Shown piece after piece: positions 6,639 to 13,183 of a DNA stretch of 23,542 nucleotides. Position 1 is the first letter of the stretch, and every line of letters begins with the position of its first letter. The position numbers were made by a program, and so were the translations under genes. A model generated the notes under the pieces. That model was not told the origin of the DNA and made no database searches. It was given only the letters and a program-made list of their open reading frames with translations. The DNA is from a virus: the IMG/VR virus record IMGVR_UViG_3300020472_000169, positions 1-23,542 of that record, one strand, 5' to 3'.

Positions 6639-7333
6639 GTCTTTTTTTGATATGATTTAAAATCGTCTATTGCGGTTATAAGTTGTGGGATATAGTCATC
6701 AACTGTTTTTACGAATATTTGAGGTATACCACTATCGGGCATAATGAATATTACCAGCTGATCACAGGGGATATTAGTTCTCTCTGTAAACATCTTTGCA
6801 TATGCAGACCCTTGAATGAAATAATTTTCAATCCATTCTTCCTTCTTATCTGAATTAGAAGTTTTAAAGTCTACTACAGATGTTTTCCCTTCGTACTCGG
6901 CAATCATATCTACTGCACCAGCGACCCCATACTCATCAGAATACAAGTAATCTTCAATACAGTAAATATCACCGACTTTCTTTTCTAGTATCTGAACTGC
7001 TTCTAGAAAAAGAAACCATACGCCGGGATTTCTTGCAAGAGCATCTCCACTAAAAGAATCATAATCATCTATCTCATTTAGGAAATACTTTTCCATGAGA
7101 CTATGGAAATGTGTTCCTCTAGTGGTTGCTCTCTTTGTTATTCGGTTGGCTTCTTCATTCCCCACTCTCTTTCTCCATGCAAGTATCGACTCTTTTCCTC
7201 TTATCGATAGTACGGATGTTATAGAAGGGTATGATCCATTAGGTGTGTCGTAATGTCTATTACCACCAACATTTGTTCTCACAAGTTTAGGTAACTCTGG
7301 TATGAGTTTCCTAGCATAATTTTTCAATATCAT
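6635..7333 (-). CDS. PD-(D/E)XK exonuclease, Cas4/RecB or MGME1-like
   Basis: This 232-residue protein is a nuclease of the RecB-like PD-(D/E)XK superfamily. The motifs are clear: GTHFHSLME at 73-81 (GTxxHxxxE), GAVDMI with D142, VVDFKTS with D155 and K157 (the D-x-K catalytic pair), and QGSAYAK with Q174 and Y178 (QxxxY). No iron-sulfur cysteine cluster is seen, so it is closer to the MGME1-type single-strand exonucleases than to Cas4. Marine T4-like phages often have such a gene next to gp33. Likely roles are DNA end processing in replication and recombination, or breakdown of host DNA. Its stop lies in the -35 region of the gp33 promoter. Confidence 0.85.
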   Translation of the reverse strand: MILKNYARKLIPELPKLVRTNVGGNRHYDTPNGSYPSITSVLSIRGKESILAWRKRVGNEEANRITKRATTRGTHFHSLMEKYFLNEIDDYDSFSGDALARNPGVWFLFLEAVQILEKKVGDIYCIEDYLYSDEYGVAGAVDMIAEYEGKTSVVDFKTSNSDKKEEWIENYFIQGSAYAKMFTERTNIPCDQLVIFIMPDSGIPQIFVKTVDDYIPQLITAIDDFKSYQKKT

Positions 7334-7579
7334 TTATTTCTGTCCTGGCAAGGAGTCTTTATGTATACATGAAACCCAAAATTTTCCAAGTTTTTTATGT
7401 TCATAATTTTTCACTTTATATTTTGAATTATAAAAATTTATTGTTTCAGATTTAGACAAACCTAAAGTTGTATCAAAATAATTCCAACATTCCTTTTCTG
7501 TTTTAAATTCATAATTCATCATTCCAGCTTGTGACCATGATGAAACTGATAATAAAAAAAGAATTCCAATCCAATTCAC
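7334..7579 (-). CDS. Small exported protein, unknown
   Basis: This 81-residue protein begins with a typical signal peptide (a hydrophobic stretch WIGILFLLSVSSW, then likely cleavage after SQA near residue 18). The mature part has two cysteines (CWNYF and SCIHK) that could form a disulfide in the periplasm, and many Lys and Tyr. It starts with GTG, which overlaps the TAG of the M15 peptidase gene (TAGTG), so translation is probably coupled. Being the last gene of the lysis-type cassette, it may help in envelope disruption (for example a spanin-like or inhibitor role), but no motif proves this. Confidence 0.6.
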   Translation of the reverse strand: MNWIGILFLLSVSSWSQAGMMNYEFKTEKECWNYFDTTLGLSKSETINFYNSKYKVKNYEHKKLGKFWVSCIHKDSLPGQK

Positions 7580-8055
7580 TATTTACTCACAAATCCATTT
7601 TTATAAACTACCTTACCGCCCGTTTTGAGTGCAGTAAGAATTTTCTTACGATTACCCATTAGATTGTAACTACAATGTACCCATCCACTATTGGGATTGA
7701 CTCCATCATAGAACTCTAAAATGAGTTGGTCAAATTCTAAATTATTTGCAATCCATTTTGCAAGGTCAGGGTTAGGTGTAGAAAACGATTCAAAATCAGC
7801 TGCCTGGCCATTGCAATGTTGACTTGTTTTTGATCCACCAACTTTTGCATTTAATGCAGGACTTCTGTAGCCTGAATTGATTGTAATAACACCAAACTGA
7901 TCCCTAACTGGTTGCAAAATATGTATTGCAAGATGTGTTAGATTTACAAGGTGTATATCACTAGGTGAATTATCTACATTTAATCTTTCTGCTGTTGCAC
8001 TCTTGACCATTTCTGAAAGTGCAAAGTTCTTTGATACTCTTATTGTCTCTGCCAT
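7579..8055 (-). CDS. M15-type peptidase (D-Ala-D-Ala carboxypeptidase/endolysin)
   Basis: This 158-residue enzyme belongs to the zinc peptidase M15A family and probably cuts the peptide part of peptidoglycan. Seen are FALSEMVKS at the N-terminus, INSGYRSPALNAKVGGSKTS, the zinc ligands H80 and D87 in SQHCNGQAADF, and H127 in GWVHCSY, with acidic residues D109 and E114 nearby as catalytic candidates. The length is that of a single catalytic domain with no cell-wall-binding domain and no signal peptide, so it needs a holin or other route to reach the wall. It overlaps its neighbours on both sides (TAATG upstream, TAGTG downstream). With the SleB enzyme upstream it makes a two-enzyme cassette. 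Confidence 0.85.
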   Translation of the reverse strand: MAETIRVSKNFALSEMVKSATAERLNVDNSPSDIHLVNLTHLAIHILQPVRDQFGVITINSGYRSPALNAKVGGSKTSQHCNGQAADFESFSTPNPDLAKWIANNLEFDQLILEFYDGVNPNSGWVHCSYNLMGNRKKILTALKTGGKVVYKNGFVSK

Positions 8056-8372
8056 TAGAGCTCCTCAGTATCTTGTACAATATCTACTTTTCCAGAGTTT
8101 GGGTCATATTTAACCTTGAAATTTAATTCAATAGGTTTCAATGTTCCATCCTTTAAGGATATTGGTAGTTTACCTTCCATTGCACCTTGAAGTGCTTCTG
8201 TTGCACTTTCAAATTGATGTGCAGGGTCACTTTTAATTAACTCATCTAATTCTTCTTTAGCATCATCTGGAAAAATATCATCTATCATTTTCTCAACGTG
8301 CTCTTTCGCTAGATCCTGAGCCTTGTCTACAACAAGACTAGAAACTACGTTGAATAGTAGCATTGGTAACAT
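8055..8372 (-). CDS. Hypothetical acidic protein in lysis cassette
   Basis: This 105-residue protein is not recognised. Residues 1-16 (MLPMLLFNVVSSLVVD) are hydrophobic and could anchor it or form an amphipathic helix; a helical acidic part follows (HVEKMIDDIFPDDAKEELDE), then a strand-rich tail with LNFKVKYDPNSGKVDIVQD. Both ends are coupled by TAATG overlaps to PhoH before it and the M15 peptidase after it. An AGGAG inside the end of the PhoH gene serves as its ribosome-binding site. Position beside the peptidase suggests an accessory lysis role, but the hydrophobic stretch is short for a classic holin. Confidence 0.55.
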   Translation of the reverse strand: MLPMLLFNVVSSLVVDKAQDLAKEHVEKMIDDIFPDDAKEELDELIKSDPAHQFESATEALQGAMEGKLPISLKDGTLKPIELNFKVKYDPNSGKVDIVQDTEEL

Positions 8373-9076
8373 TATTTTCTATCTCCTAATCCAGTATTAT
8401 ATTTTTGGATGATATATGAACGGACTAATCCACTTCTCATTATATCACCTATATCAAACTCACATGAAAAGAATTCTTCCATTTCGTTGATAATTTTTAT
8501 GAACTGACCTAATCCAGCTTTTTCTTCATCTTCTCTTAGGTCTGTCTGGTCAAAATCTCCTGAGAACATGATTTTGGAATCCTGACCAACTCTGGTCATA
8601 ATGGTGTCCAATTCGTGGAAGTTTAGATTTTGGCATTCATCTACAAGGACAATAGAACTATCTAACGTAATCCCTCTCAAGAAGGATGTTGATAGAAATG
8701 AAATACTTCCTTGTTTCTTTAGTTCATCATACAACATATCAAACTGCTCTGGTGCAGAGAGCTTGAACATAAATCTTAACATATTGTCGTAGGGAACTTG
8801 GTATAGAGAACTTTTGTCTTGGTCATCGGTAGGCATGAATGCAAGACTTCTAGTAGGCATTAATGACCTGACTATGTGTACACAGTTATAATTTGTAGAA
8901 GGGTCTAGTACTTCTCTGATTGCATTGCAAAGAAGAACGAAAGTCTTTCCTGTTCCTGCTGGGCCGTATAAGAATAAATTCTTACCAGCTGCATATTGGG
9001 TAAAAACCTCAGTCTGGTTTTTTGTGACCCCTTTTATCTCAACTAACTGGTCATGAGTAAACATTTGTGTTTTCAT
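8372..9076 (-). CDS. phoH: PhoH-like P-loop ATPase
   Basis: This 234-residue protein is a PhoH-family ATPase, very common in marine phages, with unsettled function (RNA-linked or phosphate-stress roles are proposed). The Walker A motif GPAGTGKT is at 38-45 and the Walker B motif SIVLVDECQN at 141-150 with D146 and E147; FSGDFDQTDLRE at 171-182 is the sensor region typical of the family. The length fits the core domain alone, without the PIN or KH domains of some relatives. No phosphate-box repeat was recognised before it. It lies within a cassette that ends in lysis-type genes and starts with SleB, under the late-type box at 10338-10345. Confidence 0.92.
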   Translation of the reverse strand: MKTQMFTHDQLVEIKGVTKNQTEVFTQYAAGKNLFLYGPAGTGKTFVLLCNAIREVLDPSTNYNCVHIVRSLMPTRSLAFMPTDDQDKSSLYQVPYDNMLRFMFKLSAPEQFDMLYDELKKQGSISFLSTSFLRGITLDSSIVLVDECQNLNFHELDTIMTRVGQDSKIMFSGDFDQTDLREDEEKAGLGQFIKIINEMEEFFSCEFDIGDIMRSGLVRSYIIQKYNTGLGDRK

Positions 9077-9078
9077 AA

Positions 9079-9348
9079 TTATGTATCTATGTTAGAGCCT
9101 GGGTTTGTTCGTTTAATTTCTTTTAATCTATCTTTCCACCCATCACTAGTATGTCGCCTCCACCCATCACGCATGGAAACCATAGAAAGAAATTGAGGAA
9201 CTATTTGTAAATCACAAGATTTTGAATCTAGGTCATCACAAGTTCCATATTTGTGAGCTTCTTCTATAGGTTTATGTCTATCATCCATCCTAAGAGTTTG
9301 CTCCATTTCAAAATCACATTTTGTGCATTTATATTGATATGTTGGCAT
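9079..9348 (-). CDS. FmdB-like zinc-ribbon protein
   Basis: This 89-residue protein opens with MPTYQYKCTKCDFEMEQTLR, the signature start of the FmdB family, with C8 and C11 as the first zinc pair and C37 and C45 as the probable second pair. The family is called regulatory, but the role in phages is unknown; nucleic-acid or protein binding through the zinc ribbon is likely. I chose the ATG at 9348 because the family begins with this motif; an upstream in-frame TTG would add six residues. The first 20 bases overlap the preceding small gene. PhoH follows after two bases. Confidence 0.75.
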   Translation of the reverse strand: MPTYQYKCTKCDFEMEQTLRMDDRHKPIEEAHKYGTCDDLDSKSCDLQIVPQFLSMVSMRDGWRRHTSDGWKDRLKEIKRTNPGSNIDT

Positions 9349-9547
9349 TGTTATTTTTAGTTGCAAAAAGTTTCACCAAGCTGTGTTCCAAGTCACCCAT
9401 AAATTGTTTACCATCTGGACTTAATTTTTCATTCTTCTCTATCCATTGAAGAATATCTGTCATTTTAGTAAACTCTGAGTATAAATTACTCTTTGGCCAA
9501 CTGTGAACACATTCTTGTGTAATATTTTCAAGTTTTTTTGTCCTCAT
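9329..9547 (-). CDS. Small hypothetical protein
   Basis: This 72-residue protein is not recognised. It is mostly helical and polar (TDILQWIEKNEKLSPDGKQF, then MGDLEHSLVKLF), with one cysteine and no membrane segment. Its start lies 2 bases after the SleB stop and its end overlaps the FmdB-like gene, so it is a packed member of the cassette. No clear ribosome-binding site is seen; coupling with SleB translation is likely. Confidence 0.6.
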   Translation of the reverse strand: MRTKKLENITQECVHSWPKSNLYSEFTKMTDILQWIEKNEKLSPDGKQFMGDLEHSLVKLFATKNNNANISI

Positions 9548-9549
9548 AA

Positions 9550-10131
9550 TTATCTATAAAAAATATGATCTCCTATTCTACCAACTTTTGGGTAAACTTT
9601 TGACCATCGTGGATTAACTTCAAATGTATGATAGAATCTTGCTCCTTCTGTATAGTCTAACCCTTCGGCCTTAATTGAACTATACTGTAACATTGCAAGG
9701 TTTGCAGTCTTTTGAACCACTTCCCATGCACGTTTGTTGCGAACTTCATCAGAGTTACCATCACAGTACCAACTGAATTGACATCTATCACGTTTTGGAA
9801 ATCCATCAGCGTGATGTATTCCTTGATACACCACTTCACATATGGTGTTAGGAAATGCAGTATCGTGTACCCTATTCAGAGTAACTAATGCTACTGCAAA
9901 TTGTCCTGCAAATGGTTCGTTACGAGCCTCAAAATATATATTTTTAGCAAGACATTCATGTTGTTTTTCTCTATCAGATTTTATATATTGCTGATAGTAT
10001 TTTTGTGTAAACACATCATTATTATCTAATGTTGTGTTTGATACAACCTTAACAGCATTTGCATTATTTGAATTTCCTAAAGGGATACTCATTGTTAATA
10101 GCAATGCAAATGAAATTATTGTTTTAAACAT
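9550..10131 (-). CDS. SleB-type cell wall hydrolase with signal peptide
   Basis: This 193-residue protein has the Hydrolase_2 (SleB) domain, which cleaves peptidoglycan glycan strands. Residues 1-26 form a signal peptide or signal anchor (TIISFALLLTMSIPLG, then NSNNANA). The domain starts with CLAKNIYFEARNEPFAGQFA (about 60-79), where E68 is the expected catalytic acid, followed by LVTLNRV, the CQFSWYCDG segment at 117-125 and the C-terminal GARFYHTF, then NPRWS and GDHIFYR. It would act in the periplasm; with a signal sequence it could be an exported endolysin that does not depend on a holin for transit. GAAGG lies 6 bases before the ATG. It is the first gene after a 200-base leader carrying a late-type box, which fits late expression of lysis genes. 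Confidence 0.88.
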   Translation of the reverse strand: MFKTIISFALLLTMSIPLGNSNNANAVKVVSNTTLDNNDVFTQKYYQQYIKSDREKQHECLAKNIYFEARNEPFAGQFAVALVTLNRVHDTAFPNTICEVVYQGIHHADGFPKRDRCQFSWYCDGNSDEVRNKRAWEVVQKTANLAMLQYSSIKAEGLDYTEGARFYHTFEVNPRWSKVYPKVGRIGDHIFYR

Positions 10132-10340
10132 ATTACCTTCTTTAATATGATCTTAAATCTTTTTCTAGATATAGTGACTCCTTCTCATTAAAGATATTAG
10201 TAATCGCAGATCGTTAAACGATTAAACTCTGATTATATAAAGGGGAATTTAATTGGGGAAAGATATAAGAATATCTTCGCCATACATTCCGTTTCGGATT
10301 TGCATATCTTGGACTCCCTATAAAAAAGATTGTATTATAT
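10132..10340 (-). promoter_or_regulatory. Structured leader upstream of the SleB cassette
   Basis: This 209-base stretch has no gene of normal size. On the - strand it begins just after a late-type box and contains: a possible 18-codon reading frame (10305-10249) with GGGAG before its ATG; a TCCG-AAA-CGGA mini-hairpin within that frame; a hairpin AAGATAT-TCTT-ATATCTT (about 10260-10277); nested inverted repeats at 10201-10224; and a strong AAGGAG near 10170-10176 that is not followed by ATG. It is unusually long for this packed genome. Confidence 0.5.
10201..10224. repeat. Nested inverted repeats, operator-like
   Basis: TAATCG (10201-10206) is the inverse of CGATTA (10219-10224). Inside this, ATCGTT (10210-10215) is the inverse of AACGAT (10217-10222) around one central base. 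The nested palindromes could be a protein-binding site or alternative RNA stems in the leader of the SleB cassette. Confidence 0.45.
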
Positions 10341-10345
10341 TTATA
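10338..10345 (-). promoter_or_regulatory. Late-type promoter box (TATAAATA) before lysis cassette
   Basis: The - strand reads TATAAATA exactly, overlapping the stop codon of the upstream 201-residue gene. It points toward SleB, which starts about 207 bases downstream. An exact consensus in a gene border in front of lysis genes is consistent with T4-type late transcription. Confidence 0.6.
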
Positions 10346-10946
10346 CATCTTTTTTCTTAAAGTCATCATCCCAACCAAAGGCTTCCTTCAATATAGGAAT
10401 AGATAATCCCTTAATTCCTTTCTTAGTTTTTTCATTATATGCTAATTTTTTATCTTTTACATCACATAATAAATTAGCTTCATTCTTATGTAATCCCTCT
10501 AACAGTCTGATAAACATACGTTCCATAACTGTTCTTTGTATTTTAGGATCTGCAGGCCTCCATGTTTTTGTTATTTTTCCTTTTTCATCCTTTTCTTCAG
10601 ATACTAAGATTTTAACAAAATGCCAAAGATTTTTTGCTTCAGTTCTCAATAACATATGTTCTGTACCTTCTGGTGCATCATTTTCAACATATGGTGGTTT
10701 ACCTGGCGGTACTTGTGATGCTAATGTAGGGTTATATGCCCATTGCAATATTTGTTGCAGAGCTTCACAATTTTCTTCTCTAAGAATTTTTATCATATCT
10801 GATTTATTTTTTGCTTTATGAACCCTAGTAAGTATTTCACTTAATAGTGGTTCTCTAACTCTAATTGATGGAGAGGTAAGCCTTGCACCTTCATCTGCAC
10901 TAAAACTTCTTGTTCCTGCTCCACCTTCAATTACTGGTTGTGCCAT
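10341..10946 (-). CDS. Conserved marine T4-like phage protein (probably DUF6433 family)
   Basis: This 201-residue protein resembles a family of unknown function widespread in T4-like cyanophages. Typical parts are LLSEILTRVHKAKNKSDMIK near 34-53, QILQWAYNPTL, VPPGKPPYVENDAPEGTEHM near 79-98, then LLRTEAKNLWHFVK, and ERMFIRLLEGLHKNEANLL with DVKDKKLAY near 141-170. The name DUF6433 is from memory and not checked. It is helical, soluble, and has no catalytic motif I can see. It follows RNase H after one base in the operon that starts at the promoter at 12525-12553, so a role in replication or early takeover is plausible. Confidence 0.75.
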   Translation of the reverse strand: MAQPVIEGGAGTRSFSADEGARLTSPSIRVREPLLSEILTRVHKAKNKSDMIKILREENCEALQQILQWAYNPTLASQVPPGKPPYVENDAPEGTEHMLLRTEAKNLWHFVKILVSEEKDEKGKITKTWRPADPKIQRTVMERMFIRLLEGLHKNEANLLCDVKDKKLAYNEKTKKGIKGLSIPILKEAFGWDDDFKKKDV

Positions 10947-10947
10947 A

Positions 10948-11790
10948 TTAAAATTCTCCTATGTCTTGTATTAAATTATTTAGTTTCCTTTCGATAAAAT
11001 AATTCAAAAGGCCACTACGTTTTCCTTGCGGAATTTCATTAAACTGTTGATTAATTTGGTCAACTATGTTTAATGGTGTAAATTGTAAGTCAATCAGTTT
11101 CATATTTCTATGATAATTTCTCAACTGTTCTTCATTACAAAAGTCTGCTGGTTCTTGGTCTATCCATGACTCTATCTTCTTTTTAGACAATGGTTTTTGT
11201 CTAATCTTATCTACGATACAATTATCTGAAGATAATATGTTTGGAACACCATCTGAAGAATCACCCTTCATAATATGTTCCTTTAAATACTTTGCTGGGT
11301 CTTTATCTACTATTAATTTCTTGGTGATAGGGCTGTATTGTTTTACGTTTTTGTATATTTGTAGTTGTATAAAATCCTTATCACCAGAAATTATCATTAC
11401 TTTTTCTGTTCCTGCTCCTCTTGCAAGTACCCCTATAATATCATCAGCTTCTGATTCATCAATCTGTATATACTTGTATGGAAAAAACTCTTTAAGTTCA
11501 GATTTGATGGTATCTAAACATCCAAATATTTGTTGCCAATCTCTTTTATCTGCTTCTCTGTTGGATTTTCTAGCAGCCTTGTATTGAGGGAAATGTTCCT
11601 TTCTCCAAGAATGTCTACCATCACAACATAAGACCAATTCACCATATTCTGGATGATATTTTGACCGATACATTCTGAGACTGTTCAGAATCATATGTCG
11701 AACCATATCAATGTCAACTTCTGATTGTTCTTTTCCCATTGACATCATTGTAGATGCCACCATTATCTGACTTAAATCAATTAATATCAT
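10948..11790 (-). CDS. rnh: T4-type RNase H, 5'-3' exonuclease (FEN-1 family)
   Basis: This 280-residue nuclease removes RNA primers and flaps from lagging-strand fragments. T4 RNase H has 305 residues. The acidic metal-binding residues are in place: D5 near the start, D57 in LCCDGRHSWRKE, the cluster DESEADD at 111-117, SGDKDF at 135-140 with D137 and D139, and GDSSDGVPN at 176-184. The helical clamp region with HFPQYKAARKSN (66-77) is also present. The start overlaps the previous gene by ATGA. It is expressed with two small genes from the sigma70-like promoter at 12525-12553. Confidence 0.92.
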   Translation of the reverse strand: MILIDLSQIMVASTMMSMGKEQSEVDIDMVRHMILNSLRMYRSKYHPEYGELVLCCDGRHSWRKEHFPQYKAARKSNREADKRDWQQIFGCLDTIKSELKEFFPYKYIQIDESEADDIIGVLARGAGTEKVMIISGDKDFIQLQIYKNVKQYSPITKKLIVDKDPAKYLKEHIMKGDSSDGVPNILSSDNCIVDKIRQKPLSKKKIESWIDQEPADFCNEEQLRNYHRNMKLIDLQFTPLNIVDQINQQFNEIPQGKRSGLLNYFIERKLNNLIQDIGEF

Positions 11791-12242
11791 ACAACTTCAC
11801 CCCATACCATTCCAATGTCTGGATAGTAAACACCTTTAGATCGTTTAGGTGTACCATCTGGATTATAGGCCATTGCTACACATTTCCATTGGGTTTTCTT
11901 TTCCTCATCATCACCCATATAATCAGAAATCCAATCCCCTGTTCTAAGGTAATGCTCCATAAACCGAATATATGCTTTCGTATTATCAGCATGAATTTTA
12001 TCTGCAATGGATTGTTTTGGAGATGCACCTCTCCTGCGGGAATTGGTAAGGAATGCAGATGCTTTTTCCTTGTTATGTTTAATCGTTTTTTTAATAGATT
12101 TCAATGACAAGGGGTCATCATCTGGTTTTGATAACACTATTGGATGTACGTTCTTATACTCCGCTGGTGCTTTCTTCTTTCGTGCAGCGTCTAACTGGTC
12201 ACGCAGTTGTTGTTTTCGTTCTTCACTTAGTTTCTTTCTCAT
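11787..12242 (-). CDS. Conserved T4-like phage protein, unknown
   Basis: This 151-residue protein opens with a highly charged helix (KKLSEERKQQLRDQLDAARK) and continues with NVHPIVLSKPDDDPLSLKSI, IRFMEHYLRTGDWISDYMG and WKCVAMAYNPDGTPKRSKGV, then YYPDIG. I recall similar proteins in cyanophages, where they have no known function. There are no membrane segments. It overlaps the 91-residue gene before it and RNase H after it by ATGA, so the three form a coupled set, which suggests a link to replication. Confidence 0.75.
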   Translation of the reverse strand: MRKKLSEERKQQLRDQLDAARKKKAPAEYKNVHPIVLSKPDDDPLSLKSIKKTIKHNKEKASAFLTNSRRRGASPKQSIADKIHADNTKAYIRFMEHYLRTGDWISDYMGDDEEKKTQWKCVAMAYNPDGTPKRSKGVYYPDIGMVWGEVV

Positions 12243-12514
12243 AATATACCATCATAAATTTGAGTTACCACAAACTCAATCATCTCATTTGATTGCAAAG
12301 TAAGATCATTGATTTTGATCGGTTCGGGCCCAGTATATGTAAACCACTTTTCAAAATTTCCACTACCTATATAAAGGTCTTGGACAAATCCATAATCCAA
12401 AGCTATAAGATCCGAATAAGTATATTCTTCACAATCTATTTTAGCAATTTCATATATGGTTGGTACTGAACCATTATCAATAAGACTTTTTAACTCTTTA
12501 AGTCTTTTAATCAT
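12239..12514 (-). CDS. Small acidic protein, first gene of an early operon
   Basis: This 91-residue protein is not recognised. It is acidic, mixed helix and strand (RLKELKSLIDNGSVPTIYEI, DYGFVQDLYIGSGNFEKWF), without membrane segments. AAGGG lies 4 bases before the ATG. A near-consensus sigma70 promoter ends 11 bases upstream, so it is likely the first gene expressed of the operon that includes RNase H. First genes of phage early operons often encode host-modifying proteins, but nothing here shows that. Confidence 0.7.
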   Translation of the reverse strand: MIKRLKELKSLIDNGSVPTIYEIAKIDCEEYTYSDLIALDYGFVQDLYIGSGNFEKWFTYTGPEPIKINDLTLQSNEMIEFVVTQIYDGIL

Positions 12515-12524
12515 TTTCCCTTAT

Positions 12525-12553
12525 AGTATAACATTATAAAAATGAAATGTCAA
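12525..12553 (-). promoter_or_regulatory. Sigma70-like promoter of the RNase H operon
   Basis: On the - strand TTGACA (12553-12548) and TATACT (12530-12525) are separated by exactly 17 bases. The -35 is preceded by AAAAGAC, the same extension as at 6610-6638. The -35 overlaps the stop of the SegE-like gene. Confidence 0.75.
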
Positions 12554-12978
12554 GTCTTTTCTTCCATTAATGTTGAAAAATATCTGTTCATGATATTGTC
12601 GTTATAATAAAGCTTCTCACCTTTATCATCAACTTCTTCTAAAACATTGTGGTTGAATAACAATTTAGTTTCATTGTAATTTACCTGACCTTTCTTTTTC
12701 CAAAGACCAAGTATTTCTCTCTTGAATCTGGCTCCCCCAAATTCCTGTACTAAATGTTGAACTTTTTTAGATGAACTGTAATAGGTTTTCCAATCGCTCT
12801 CTGAACGTACTCTCCTTCTCTGACCTTTTTTCTTTCGGTTTTGGTAGAAGTATTTTCTACCGATATATTTTTTTCCATTCTCAAGGTCTGTCAAAAGATA
12901 GCAGAAACCAAAATAATCTTCTATATTTTCACTTTCAAATGCTACACCATCGTATAGCCAAGGGTTTTCGTAACTCAT
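12550..12978 (-). CDS. SegE-like GIY-YIG endonuclease family protein
   Basis: This 142-residue protein matches the SegE-type GIY-YIG family found in many phages. The two signature strands are FCYLLTD near 24-31 (GIY position) and KKYIGRKYF near 36-44 (YIG position), followed by a basic stretch, SDWKTYYSSS near 60-70, RFKREILGLW near 83-93 and, at the end, YYNDNIMNRYFS. It may nick or cut DNA, either as a homing-type enzyme or in host DNA degradation; which one is unknown. GGAG lies before the ATG. It has its own late-type box (CATAAATA, 12997-13004) and an inverted repeat around the start. Confidence 0.78.
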   Translation of the reverse strand: MSYENPWLYDGVAFESENIEDYFGFCYLLTDLENGKKYIGRKYFYQNRKKKGQRRRVRSESDWKTYYSSSKKVQHLVQEFGGARFKREILGLWKKKGQVNYNETKLLFNHNVLEEVDDKGEKLYYNDNIMNRYFSTLMEEKT

Positions 12979-13004
12979 AAATACTCCACTTAGGAATATT
13001 TATG
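12976..13004. repeat. Inverted repeat around the SegE-like gene start
   Basis: CATAAATA at 12976-12983 is matched exactly by its inverse TATTTATG at 12997-13004, with TCC/GGA also paired inside. Each arm is a late-type box, one on each strand; one arm covers the ATG of the SegE-like gene, so an RNA hairpin here could hide the start codon and ribosome-binding site. Confidence 0.5.
12997..13004 (-). promoter_or_regulatory. Late-type box (CATAAATA) before SegE-like gene
   Basis: The - strand reads CATAAATA, one base from the T4 late consensus; marine T4-like phages are known to tolerate variation in the first base. It lies 18 bases before the ATG and just after the stop of the zinc-ribbon gene, so the leader would be very short. 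Confidence 0.4.
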
Positions 13005-13007
13005 TTA

Positions 13008-13172
13008 CTAATAATCTTCCATTTCTTCATCATCAAAATCTTCTTCCTCATCAATATCTTCTGAACCACAGAAAGGACAAAATCCTATTTCGTATCTTGC
13101 GACATTCAAGTTATGTTTCAAATTGAATGTCGCGTTGCAATCCTTGCAATCTATTTCTAAATTTTCCGCCAT
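13008..13172 (-). CDS. Small zinc-ribbon protein with acidic tail
   Basis: This 54-residue protein begins MAENLEIDCKDC and has two knuckles, C9/C12 (CKDC) and C32/C35 (CPFCG), spaced as in a zinc ribbon. The C-terminal third is almost entirely Asp and Glu (from about residue 38 to 54), ending DY. Base use and spacing fit a real gene: the start is 11 bases after the ribonucleotide reductase stop and the stop is just before the late-type box of the next gene. Small zinc-ribbon proteins with acidic tails can bind polymerase or nucleic-acid proteins; function here is unknown. Confidence 0.7.
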   Translation of the reverse strand: MAENLEIDCKDCNATFNLKHNLNVARYEIGFCPFCGSEDIDEEEDFDDEEMEDY

Positions 13173-13183
13173 AAAACTCGCTA

